This document shows, one piece after another, positions 45,624-56,084 of a DNA stretch of 64,000 nucleotides. Location of the stretch: NCBI GenBank assembly GCA_961205875.1, contig OY540816.1:23508701-23572700 (forward strand), written 5' to 3'. This DNA comes from Sialis fuliginosa. Its lineage: Eukaryota; Arthropoda; Insecta; Megaloptera; Sialidae. How positions within the stretch are numbered: position 1 is the first letter of the stretch; each line of letters starts with the position of its first letter. The notes under the pieces were generated by a model. It did no database searches. It was not told the DNA's origin and saw only the letters and a program-made list of their open reading frames with translations. The translations under genes were made by a program, and so were the position numbers.

Positions 45624-47180
45624 CGAGAACAGAGGCCATTGTGACTGTGTGTATGGAGAGGGGGGGGTGAGGGGGGTAGATTAGAGATTAAGTCCGTTAC
45701 TGTTTCTTTGAGACCTTCATCACGGTTGGTCTGATTACGTAATTGTTAATTTAACGCATTGTGATTTTAATCTACGCGAAATTACTAAACGTTTTGCTGC
45801 CCACTGAAAAAAAAACAACACAACATTGCCATTTTGTTTGTTTGTATAATAATGTTCATAAAGAAAATGCTCTTTTTAAACCAGTGGCGTGCAGATATGT
45901 TTTTTTTAATCGAATTCAAAAAAGGAGGAAGTTTTTAATTCGACAGTATATATTTTTTATGAATGTTCCGGCATAACTCCGACAAATATGCACAGATTTT
46001 GACGTTGAATTTAATTTTATTATTTGTCGGGTGCCCCTTTACCCAAACTACATTAATTTTTAACTAACTTCAAAATTCAATTCGGCTGTATATATTTTTT
46101 ATGAATGTTCGGGTATAACTCCGACAAAGATGAACCGATTTGGATGAATTTTTGTTTGTTTGAAAAACTATACTCCAAAGGTGGTCCCATATAAATTTTA
46201 TCAAAATCTGACAATGGAATTCGAAGATATGCCTCTAAAAAGGGAAAAATAAAAAAAAGACATACCGCATGTTCTCTCTCTCACTTCAAACAACCCCCTT
46301 GATTAAAAACAAAGACAGACAGATCCTAAAACGTTTTAATTACATGCCCCATCCTTTTCTTCGGAAGTAATTTAAAGGGCTTTTTTGCATCCCTTCCTGG
46401 TCGACAAAGATAATCATACGATTGAATATGTAAAACATATTTCCCGTCTTTGTCATCAGGAAGCCGCGGAAGTCGGATGTTTAATAAACACACAAGCTTG
46501 ACTGGATGTTGGCATATGTTTTATTAACCCAGAAGTAGACGGGCTCCTTTAAAAAACGAATGCCTTTTTTATTATTTTTTTACGTTATACGAAAATTACT
46601 GAACTGTTTTTGATGGGACTTTCATTATTAGAAAGCCTAAGACCCTAGAATTGATTTAGGCAAGATATTAACACGCTATCTTATCAAGGAACTGAGCAGT
46701 AACATTACACACGTATCTATGGTTTTTTTAAGAATAGATTGTATTCAAGTCTACCACGGGGTTAATAAAGACGCAAACACAAAGAGTAAGTGCATATGCT
46801 ATAGAGAGAAGCACTACCGTGTTAAGAGTAACTAGTCGCGTTTGTATTCACCATTTTCAAGTGCAACAAAAAATTTTAAGTAAAGAAAAAAATTGATCTG
46901 AGTTTTTGTGTATATTTTTTTAAGATTAGAATTTATTCAAGTCCACTGCTGGGTTAATAAAGATACAAGCGCACGGTGTAAGTGCATATGCTTTATTGTG
47001 CGTCAAAAATGTCGAGGTAACTCAGATAAGTAACTTCCTAAATAGTTTAGAGCTGTACAAAAGGTGCTTTATACTTACATTAAGAGTTTGAATATTGCAG
47101 TTTCTGTTCTAATTTAATGGCACGAAAGGGTTAAATTTGTTAGTCTGTAGTTTAATACAAACATGTAAAATATATTTCTA
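45624..47180. other. AT-rich DNA with two repeat families
   Basis: 46,050-46,255 is antisense to the CCATGGTCAGATTC family. ATTCAAGTCYACYRCKGGGTTAATAAAG-like blocks recur at 46,742 and 46,930, each followed by AAGTGCATATGCT. No gene is supported. Confidence 0.4.
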
Positions 47181-48440
47181 ATGATTACAAAATGATAAGT
47201 ACTATGACACAAAAGAATCGTCAAATTTGAAACAATGTAAAGCAGTTACTATGATAATATAATAATTAATAAATAAATTATACTAATAATTAGTTTAAAT
47301 GTCCACCATTTTGACACCTATTAGCCGATTGTCATCAAATCACACCTGAAATTCAAATTTTTACTTTATTAAATAAATTCTTATATATTTATATAATACT
47401 ACGTCTTATTTTCTTGTATTTTAGTCGATATTTGTATGACGAGTTGAAGTTTACTGCAGAAAATTTCACTAAAAAATTTCGAATTTTTGATTTCGTTAAA
47501 AGTATGTTTATTGTATAGAAAATGACGTGAAAAGTTGTTTGTTTCAAACCGCAGGTCTGTATCTCAAATCGTTCTCGAGATATGGCCTCTCAAAGTTTTA
47601 GTTTTTTCAAATTTTTGGAGAAAAAAGGCCATAACTTTTGAACGTGTGGTCGGAATTGATTTTAGTTGACGGATTTGAAATCAGCGTGTCAAATTCTATA
47701 TAATGACATGTATAATACCTTAAAACTTGAAAAAAAAAATTTCGCGAAAAATCGAAAAAATTCAAAGGGGTATACCTTAAAAAAATGTCGATTTTTGACG
47801 AAATTTTTTTTTTCGGATTTTAAAGTATTATATATGTCATTATATAGATTTTGATATGCTGATTCCAAATCCGTCAACTAAAATCAATTCCGACCACGCG
47901 TTCAAAAGTTATGGCCATTTTTCTCCAAAATTTTGAAAAAACTGAAACTTTGAGAGGCTATATCTCGAGAACGGTTTGAGATACAGACCTGCGGTTTGAA
48001 ACAAACAACTTTTCACGTCATTTTCTATACAATAAACATACTTTTAACGAAATCAAAAATTCTAAATTTTTAAGTGAAATTTCCTGCAGTGAACTTCAAC
48101 TCGTCATACAAATATCGACTAAAATACAAGAAAATAAGACGTAGTACTATATAAATATATAAGAATTTATTTAATAAAGTAAAAGCTTGAATTTCAGGTG
48201 TTTCATAAGTAGTTAGAGGGGGAGGATTGACAAAATATACTTCCCTTATTAAAAATTTCACGCTTCGCCACTGGTATTAAACTATTCTTCCAGAATCTGT
48301 CGCCCCCCAAAACTTTGCCGCCCTGGGCAGTAGCCCATGTTGCCCATACCTAAATACGCCGTTTGTTAAATGTATATAGATTAATATTCAGAAATGATAG
48401 TAATAAAAAATCAACACGTGTTTCTAAATCAGTACATTTA
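47181..48440. mobile_element. element interrupted by a foldback and a second fragment
   Basis: 47,181-47,340 and 48,365-48,440 are parts of one ACTGGCACCAGT-type element (CACCATTTTGACACCTATTA; AATGTATATAGATTAATATT). Between them lie the foldback (47,341-48,274), whose right terminus ACGCTTCGCCACTG is intact, and a CGCCCTGGGCAGTAGCCC fragment of the GTGGCGTACC type. The left terminus of the foldback is lost. Confidence 0.7.
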
Positions 48441-49842
48441 ATTAATTAAAATTTTGCCAAGACTAATATTTTTTTACTGGAAAAACGGAGAAACTGTGGT
48501 TTCTAGTCACTTAAACTAAAAATATACACCTTAACCACAATAAATTATTTATTGTATTTATATTTTTAGTTTAAGTAATATTTTTTTGTAATTTAACAAT
48601 TTTTCCTTTGGCTTGATTTGCATAAATGCATTTTAAAAATCACCTGTTCCGTTCCTGAAATCGTATACTACTAAATTAAAGCCTGAAGCGTGGCGGGCGG
48701 GAGGAGTGCAATGAATGGGTAAAAGCCCCCCCCCCTCCCCCCAACTGCAAACGGTGAATTATGTGCCGGGGGGTCTGTCCTTATCTCTTTGGTAAAACGT
48801 CTACATGTGGCAGAAGATACGCTAATTATGGACATAAATTAGCCAAAGATCCGATTTGCAAACCTCAACTGATCGCCTAATAATTACTTCTCTGTTATTT
48901 TGTTCCATTGGATTTTTACTAGCGCAATATTACCCGGGAATATAAATTTAATCGGTAATAAACCTATGGCAGGTATCTAATTTCAACGAGAAATAGTTAC
49001 TCCTTTATAAATCTTTAATACCCACACAAAATTTCAAAAGGTTTTACAACATAGTTTCAAAGTTATTTTTTTTTTTAATTAACATGGGCTCTTATGGCAG
49101 AATGGTGTATTTAATTTACGGTTAAACTCCAATAAAACACTTGGTTCAAGCATCGAGAAAAATCTGAAATTTTCACACGTCATAAAAAAAATTATACACA
49201 TACAGAACTAAATTGTGAGAAAAATAATAATTATTGCTGAAAAATATTGAAAAAAAGGCAATAACTGCTGTAACCGTCGTTAGTATATATATTTTTTTAT
49301 GTATTAATTAATAGTAGTAGGTTATATAAATAAAATAAATGTTAAATGTATATTTAAAAATTATTTATAAAGAAGTCATGTATGGTTCTCCATACCGATA
49401 TTTTATTTATTTTTTTAATAACTTTTCACTCATTTACCAAATCTCTATCTCTTTTAGTTTCCACGTCCCTGGTATTTACTCCCCCTTTATAGCATTCTTG
49501 AAAAAAAAAACACATATTTAGCTACCTATACAAAAAAACATACCGTTCCTATTTTTAACTGTATTTAGGGTTAAACTGTACATTGTACACACAATATGGG
49601 TAATTTTCCCCCCTATTTGTGATTATTTTCGGTCGATTTGTTTAGACAAGCTACACACAGACACACAGACACACACACTCGCTCTATTACATAAACATTC
49701 CCGACGTGTTGCATCTCTTTGGTGGTGCCCCTCCACCCCCCTCCCCTCCCCCACACACACACGCCGTTCCTGTCCTGAGTAGATGATTTATAACAGGAAG
49801 GTATCAGGAACACATGTATTACAACACACGGATATAATATAG
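48441..49842. other. AT-rich DNA with repeat ends
   Basis: 48,475-48,535 matches 58,570-58,650 (GAAACTGTGGTTTCTAGTCA). 48,917-48,950 is an ACTAGCGCAATATTACCCGG fragment. 49,255-49,405 is a partial ACTTCCATG element. 49,640-49,765 is rich in CA and C runs. Confidence 0.4.
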
Positions 49843-50119
49843 AACAGCGGTTCTTAAACTTATGTAGTCTAGGGACCCTTTTTTAAACAATTATTTCTCA
49901 AGGACTCTCTTCCTGCAGGGGTTATTTTCAGAAAATTAAAAAAAACTGCAAGACCTTATTGCAAAGAGCATTTGCCCCGGGCGCCAGTATGTTAGGGTGG
50001 CAAATTTGACGTAACAACTAAAAAAAAGGTCATCAAAATTACTAGAAAGACGCAAATGGCACGAGAGGGGGGGGGGGGGTAAATTTACCATCTGCCCCGG
50101 GCGGTACACCACTATATAC
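49843..50119. mobile_element. truncated CAGCGGTTCTTAAACT end and CCCCGGGCG fragment
   Basis: CAGCGGTTCTTAAACTTATG starts at 49,844, and AAGGACTCTC and GCAGGGGTTATTTT follow as in the 30.15-kb element. GCCCCGGGCGCCAG and GCCCCGGGCGGTACACCACT lie at 49,974 and 50,094, in the style of the GTGGCGTACC family. A 13-base G run is at 50,068-50,080. Confidence 0.5.
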
Positions 50120-50131
50120 ATAAAACGAATT

Positions 50132-50332
50132 GGATCTTCGCCGCGTCGGTTTGGTCGTGTTATCGGCCAACGTTTCGTCACACATTGCAGTGGACATCTC
50201 TTCTTAAAGTGCCTGAAGATGTCCACTGCAATGTGTGGGGAAACGTTGGCCGATAACACGACCAAACCGACGCGGCTTACACCCAGAAGCCAAGATCCAT
50301 ATCAAGACCACCGCGGAAGCCTCAAGACTTGT
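50132..50332. mobile_element. Penelope-like hairpin insertion with 12-bp target duplication
   Basis: The 201-bp insertion is flanked by ATAAAACGAATT at 50,120-50,131 and 50,333-50,344. Its first half is the antisense of its second half over about 60 bp, from CCGCGTCGGTTTGGTCG to CTTC, with a 10-bp spacer. The sense half holds CTGAAGA...GGGGAAACGTTGGC and then the ACACCCAGAAGCC tail. Inverted pseudo-LTR forms with irregular duplications are reported for Penelope-like elements, which this resembles. Confidence 0.8.
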
Positions 50333-50344
50333 ATAAAACGAATT

Positions 50345-50785
50345 AATCTCGCCTCTGACGGTTAAAAAATGTCAAAAATCTAACGCGAGCGCTACTTATC
50401 ATATTTAAAAAATCTGTTCAAAATATGACTTTATTTGTTCCCAATACTTAACATTTCGAATATTGAACACAAAATTTATTATCTCACAATAATATATCAT
50501 TTAGAAAAAATGTTTTTTTTTTATTGACATATTTTATTTAGATATTTCCAACCATGATTATTACAATATCTTTAATGGTTTTGAGTTAATATTTATTATA
50601 GTTTATTATACACTGCAGATAAACACATTATGCAGATCTTATTCACCTCAACACACACCCATCTTACATTTGTGGGTTGTAAAATAATACGCATATCAAT
50701 GAACCTAACCTAACCTGGTAACTGGTAACCATGCGGATATAATCGATATTCATCATTTAATATTATTATTCAATTGTTACCAACA
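50345..50785. other. AT-rich unique stretch
   Basis: ACCTAACCTAACCTGG at 50,703 is a short TTAGG-type tract. Nothing else is recognisable. Confidence 0.4.
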
Positions 50786-51490
50786 CCCGCCAACAACTAT
50801 CGACATTTAAAAAATGTAATCTTCCGCCGAAAATTAACTGGTTACAAAAAATAAATTTAAATCAACAATCAGTACAAATAAATTTAAATTTCCCGCCAAA
50901 AATTAACTGTTACTACAAATATATTTAAATCTTCCGCTAAAAAATCAAGTCTCACAACAAGGTTAGTAAATATACACAGGTTGCCTCAGTAACTTTTGAC
51001 CAAACAGCTTGGGATTTAAATCTTCCGCCAAAAATTAACTGTTACTACAAATATATTTAAATCTTCCCCTAAAAAATCAAGTCTCACAACAAGGTTAGTA
51101 AATATACACAGGTTGCCTCAGTAACTTTTGACCAATCAGCTTGGGCATTTAAATCTCCCGCCAAAAATTAACTGTTACTAAAAAAAATTTTTAATCTCCC
51201 GCTAAAAAATTAGCTGTCACTACAAATAAACTTAAATATTCCGCTAAAAATTAACTGTTACTACAAATCTCTAAAAAAAATAGCTGCTACAATAAATAAA
51301 GTTAAATCTATTACTAAGTACTAAGTACAAATAAATTTAGATCGCCCGTTAAAAAATCAGCTGTTACAACAAATAAATTTAAATCTCCCGCCAAAAATTA
51401 ACTGTTACAACAAATAAATTTAAATCACCCGCAAAAATTAAACTGTTACAACAAATAAATTCAAATCTCCCGCTTAAAGTTAATTATAAT
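50786..51490. repeat. minisatellite with repeated E2F-like words
   Basis: The core TTTAAATCTCCCGCCAAAAA plus TTAACTGTTACTACAAAT recurs about 12 times with 30-70 bp spacing. A larger block of about 125 bp (with ACACAGGTTGCCTCAGTAAC) is duplicated at 50,895-51,020 and 51,021-51,145. CCCGCCAAA matches the E2F/DP binding core, a family fact; whether it binds is unknown. It lies in the intron just after the 51,507-51,582 exon. Confidence 0.8.
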
Positions 51491-51506
51491 TATTTTTAAA
51501 ACTAAC

Positions 51507-51582
51507 CTGTATGGTTTCCTGTGGGGTATACTTCCGTTGCTCCGTCATCCCGCGCCATCACCGCTGTTCCCGTCCAAGCAAT
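51507..51582 (-). CDS. 76-bp internal exon with a possible start codon
   Basis: On the minus strand the acceptor TTGTGATTGTTCCAG (T-rich tract before it) is followed by 76 bp and then a CATACAG/GTTAGT donor. Only one frame is open. It reads IAWTGTAVMARDDGATEVYP, then TGNHT plus one base, entering in phase 0 and leaving in phase 1. The inner ATG has a good context (GTGATGG), so this could also be the first coding exon after an untranslated leader. G+C is well above background. I do not recognise the protein. The E2F-like minisatellite lies 17 bp past the donor. Confidence 0.6.
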
Positions 51583-51832
51583 CTGGAACAATCACAACAA
51601 TACATTGTGTGTATAGAACAAACAAATACATTAAATATACGGAAGCCACATATAACATATTATATACACTTACATCTATTATGGAACACATATTGTTGAT
51701 ATTTGACACCTGAATTAAGTAGAGCGTGTAGAGTCTATAGGTAAGTTGATGCCATATGTTAGGTGTCTCGTGTTTACACGAATAGTATTAGCTAACCCTT
51801 CAAGCGAAGTTCGCCGTCTATATTTGGATTAG
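51583..51832 (-). other. upstream intron edge of the 76-bp exon
   Basis: The pyrimidine-rich minus-strand tract (TTTGTTTGTTCTAT and TGTATTGTTGTGATTG) fits a branch/acceptor region. Nothing else is seen. Confidence 0.4.
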
Positions 51833-52435
51833 AGCTGGGCGCGTGAGTAATTTTTGCTCACGATCACGCACGCTCACGAGAGAAAAATTTTTAGTCACGC
51901 CCACTCACTCACGGTTACAAAAAAAGTATTCACGATCACGCACGCTCACGAATACTATTTTTTTACTCGCACGTGACCCGATTTAATGTAATTGTTGTAA
52001 ATTAAATTTTGAAATGATGAAAATTAATGTTTTTACGTGCAATATATTATGTGTATTTTATATTCATATTATTTCTTCTAAACTGCATTCTAGTAAAAGA
52101 AATTACAAGCAAAACAATAAGAAAATAAAGCTACAATGCATTTTTAAATCTTTTTTTGGTGTTCTGATATAGTTGGCAATACTGACCATGTGAAAGTGCT
52201 TCCTAAAATAACATTTATTTTTCATACTATATGTTTTAATGTCAAAATTCGTTTTAAAATATTATTATATTTATGCATTATTAGTTCAGATATTAAAAAA
52301 AAGATCAAATAAGTTTATAAAAAAATTATCTTCAAAATATACTCACGAACTCACGCACGAGAAAAATGTACTCACGCACGGTCACGCCCGATTGTTTTAA
52401 TTTGACTCACGATCACGCCCGCTCACATTTATTTA
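51833..52435. mobile_element. element with CACGATCACGCACGCTCACG sub-terminal repeats
   Basis: AGAGCTGGGCGCGTGAGTAA at the left is followed by repeated CTCACG/CACGCACG words at 51,857-51,975 and again at 52,340-52,430 near the right. The matching inverted terminus at the right is not visible. The interior is AT-rich. It is probably a decayed non-autonomous DNA element. Confidence 0.55.
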
Positions 52436-52470
52436 TTTTCAAAATATAAAATAACTCTGTTAGCTTCACA

Positions 52471-52740
52471 TTGTTTTCACTTCGTAAACAACAAAAAAAA
52501 GTATTCACAAGAATTGACCAGATGAACAATTATCGTAAAAACTTTATCAATGAAGATAGCTCTATGTATGTAGCCGGTCTCGTACGAGCTGAATATCGGC
52601 AATTACCGTGTGAAATGGGTTTTATGGGCAGTGAGCACGGCACACTACAGACCAACAAGTCGGCCGCAACAACACTGTCGTGTTTAGTTTTTTTATTGGA
52701 CAACGATAAACTGCGACCCTTATCATATAACCTGTGCTAG
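52471..52740 (+). CDS. hypothetical open frame, unrecognised
   Basis: An 89-codon frame begins MFSLRKQQKKVFTRIDQ and includes YVAGLVRAEYRQLPCEMGF and TNKSAATTLSCLV before a TAG. G+C is above the surroundings. No family is recognised, and no promoter, donor or acceptor supports it. It may equally be the remnant of an unclassified transposon. Confidence 0.2.
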   Translation: MFSLRKQQKKVFTRIDQMNNYRKNFINEDSSMYVAGLVRAEYRQLPCEMGFMGSEHGTLQTNKSAATTLSCLVFLLDNDKLRPLSYNLC

Positions 52741-52754
52741 TTATTACGCTACAC

Positions 52755-53060
52755 GCGTTATTTCATTCAGTTAATAAATAAATACTTAATTAACGTTCCC
52801 GAGAATATATCTATGAGTCTCTTAACCCTTTATTGTCATAGGTTTTTGAAAAAAAATGTTTTTTACGTAGTATTTTTTTTAAGTAGATAATATTTTTAGT
52901 ACACTCGTAATTTAATTCAGTTAATAAATAAATACTTAATTAACGTTCCCGAGAAAACCTCTACGAGTATCTTAATTTACTCTTTATTGTCATAAATTTT
53001 TGAAAATAATGCTTTTTCACGAAATATTTTAAGTATTGTGGATAATATTTTTAGTTAAGT
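52755..53060. repeat. two-copy tandem repeat, 150-bp period
   Basis: CAGTTAATAAATAAATACTT starts near 52,767 and again near 52,917. Both copies continue with AATTAACGTTCCCGAGA and CTTTATTGTCATA. The block runs on into GACA tracts at 53,101 and 53,255. Confidence 0.8.
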
Positions 53061-54385
53061 CGAGAATTTTCGAATTTTGACTAGTTTTTTTTATTACAAC
53101 GTTTACGGACAGACAGACACACACACAGACATCATGTAGTAAATATATTTTCGCCATGATTAAAAATATATAATTTTTTATAAGTAGATAATATTTTTGT
53201 AAAACCGATAATTTTTATGATTCTATTTTTTTAGTTACAGCATCTACGGACAGACAGACACCATGTCTAGTAGACGCTTTTTAAATTTTTCAACTTACTT
53301 TTCAAACTGCAAATGAGAAAAAAATTATTATTTCTTTTTTGGAAAAAAAATTAATTTTCTTAATTATATTAAAAACGGTCTCCAATAGAAAAAAAAATTT
53401 AGAATAAAAGTTGTAGAGGACATTATTTTCTATAATTTATTTTCTATTCACTTTTTCATATCTCGTATCATCTAGCCAGAAAGATATCTTTTAAATAACT
53501 ATATACACGTACACATGGCAGATATAAAAAAAAACTCCCTCAGGATTCAAAATACCCGGTGAAGGGTTAAAAAAAAACCACTGCAGAGAACTTTCTTCAC
53601 TATATTCTGATTACATTTTCTATCAAAACCACAAAAGAACGTCTGAAAGAGAACAAAAAAATCAGTACCAACATTACAGGTAAGTTTCCATAATCCATAT
53701 CCCATTCGATTCAAATTCCCATTCTATTCCACCCCTGTGGAAGAAATATTACAATCTAGGATCATCTCCAGCTATTAAACACATCTTATCGTCCTTGTCG
53801 CCCTAATCAACACACCGCATTATCGATCTTTATCTTTACATCAACCGGACAAGTCGACAATCCTTATTCCCAAAGCCTACTATGTATTCGGATCACAAAG
53901 TACTTTTCCCTTTTTCCTATTGAAACCCCATCTACAGACAAAAAGAGATAGAAGATGATTGATGTACCTGAGAAAGAAAAGGATAGCTTGATTTTTATAT
54001 TCTTGTCACAGCACACTTTTCGTTTTTCCGATCAGAAGAAAGAGAAGGTATTATTTATGGGCTTTGGAAAGAAAAGGACATAAAGATGTCCATGTCATGG
54101 CACACTTACTTCTTCTAAAAGGAAATTGAGTTAACTTTGGATAAGGAAAGAGATGCCGTTATTTAAGTAGATTTAAAAGAAAAGGATGGTTACATAGATT
54201 GTTTTGCGTCATTTTTCCTAAAGATCCTAATTCGCTTTTTCTGAGAAACAAAAATGTCTTTAGCAATAAAATTTTATTAAACATCAATTCGGTGTTAAAT
54301 GCTTCTGAAGATATTGGATAATTCAAAAGTACACCTATATAATCATTATTACAATATGCTTTTTGTAAAATGTCGAATTTTATTA
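53061..54385. other. AT-rich unique region with a consensus donor-like site
   Basis: ACATTACAG before GTAAGT at 53,690 is a perfect plus-strand donor. The frame before it reads ENFLHYILITFS and then TTKERLKENKKISTNIT, open from about 53,587. Without an upstream match this remains unproven. 53,690-54,300 has no repeats or genes I can define. Confidence 0.3.
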
Positions 54386-55090
54386 AAGTCAGGGCTGACT
54401 AGCTTGCGGCCCGCAAGCACATATAAACAAATTATGTTTTTATAATGTTTATTTCATGTATCGGTGATTCAGAATGACTGAGGTTGGTTTTAATTTCCCG
54501 TTGTTTTCTTTATGTGTTTTACTCATTTCAATGGATATATCTTTTTTTATAATATTTAAATTTTATATTTTTGTGAATAAATAATTAGTATTTTAAATAC
54601 TTGAAACCATACAGATATATTTTGTTGTTGGTTAAATATTTTTTTTAGTTTACTATGGTTGAACACTTGTTTGTTTTTTCCCCTTGGATCAAATGAGACA
54701 AATTACAACCCTTTATCTGTAACTGGGAGAAAAATTGAGAGTTTTTCTTTTTCGCTATTTATTGATAATACAAAATCATAAATACCTCGGTTCCTATGCG
54801 AGGTAGTGGGTAATTTTTTCCCTAAGTTAGGGTTTGTAACTCGGAAACTAAAAGTATCTTACCGTTTAGGAAATCCCCATGCATTTCACTCTTATCTTGG
54901 ACACATAAGAAAATGTAAGGGCTTTGACATACATACATACATACAGACAGACAGACAGACGGACGAACAAAGCGAAACTATTTCTACGGAACCCTAAAAA
55001 TGAATGGAACATAAACTACACAAAATAACAATCTCTACAACTTTTTTTTTCTCCTATGAACCATTACAAATATAATTTTTGAGGTTTTTA
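54386..55090. other. AT-rich DNA with family fragments
   Basis: CAGGGCTGACTAGCTTGCGG at 54,392 is a GGCTGGCC-type end. A GACA tract (54,943-54,960) is followed by ATTTCTACGGAACCCTAAAA, matched in reverse at 59,430 (TAGGGTTCCGTAG). Confidence 0.4.
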
Positions 55091-55093
55091 AAA

Positions 55094-55190
55094 GAGCCCT
55101 GAATATGTCCACTGTAACGTGTGACGAAACGTTGGCCGATAATACGATCAGATTGGCACGGCTTACACCAAGAAGCCAAGATTATTCCTA
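55094..55190 (+). mobile_element. Penelope-like tail, mutated core
   Basis: GAGCCCTGAATATGTCCACT and GACGAAACGTTGGCC are present, but the conserved CTGAAGA is CTGAATA. The tail CGGCTTACACCAAGAAGCC follows. Confidence 0.6.
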
Positions 55191-55512
55191 AAAAAAATGT
55201 ATTCAAAAAAATCTAGTAAAGTTAGTTGTATTGGCTTCAGAACTTTCCAACCCACCCAAAACTTGAACATTTTCTACAAAAGGCAACATATTTCCACCAT
55301 TCTAGCTCAAAAGAAGGCCATGATCAAAGCCAACTTTTCACTTGCATCTAGAACAAACACAAAATACAACATAGTGTGCGGTAGAGAGGGTGGATACGTT
55401 TCACACGGGTTAAAACAAGACGACAAGTGTACTATATATAATGCTGTATAGGGGGTACCTATACACAGTGGTTCGACTCCCGACTGCACAAGACGTGACT
55501 GCAATGTTTAAC
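55191..55512. other. unique stretch
   Basis: Open on the plus strand at 55,197-55,451 without gene support. GGTTCGACTCC at 55,470 matches a tRNA B-box but no tRNA fold exists around it. Confidence 0.35.
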
Positions 55513-56084
55513 ACGTACGCAAAGACTAGTTGAGGGTGCGTTGGGCTCCATTCACACGGTCCGAATTTATATTTTAGATTTTTTGTGGAAAATTAAAATT
55601 ATTTATAAAAAATTATTTATTAAATTTATAAAATTATTTATTAGAGCATTGGACCTGATGTTACCCGGGTTAAAATCACTGACGTACGCAAAGTGGGTGT
55701 GTTAGGTCACATTCACACGGTCCGAATTTAGATTTTAGATTTTTTGTGGAAAATTAAAATTATTTATAAAATTAGAGCATCGGACCCGGTGTTACCCGGG
55801 TTAAAATCACTGACGTACGCAAAGACGGCTTGTGGATGTGTTAGGTCACATTCACAAGATCCGAGTTCTTATTTTTTGTGTTTTTTAGGTAAAATTAGAA
55901 TTATTTATAAAATTTGAGCATTAGACCTGATGTTACCCGGGTTAAAATCACTGACGTACGCAAAGACTGCATGTGGGTGTGTTAGGTCACATTCACACGA
56001 TCCGAATTCTTATTTTGTGTGCTTTTTTAGGTAAAATTAGAATTATTTATAAAACTAGCGCATAGAACCCGGTGATACCGGGTT
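55513..56084. repeat. tandem array, four copies of 131-169 bp
   Basis: ACGTACGCAAAG starts near 55,513, 55,682, 55,813 and 55,953. Each unit has GGTCACATTCACACG-like and TTACCCGGGTTAAAATCACT words. The first unit has an extra AT-rich insertion. The last unit runs into an ACTAGCGCATAGAACCCGG retro-like fragment. Confidence 0.9.

Noticed and set aside
55470..55480. tRNA B-box GGTTCGACTCC
   Set aside because: The neighbouring bases do not pair as a T-stem, and no A-box or anticodon arm is found at the right distance.
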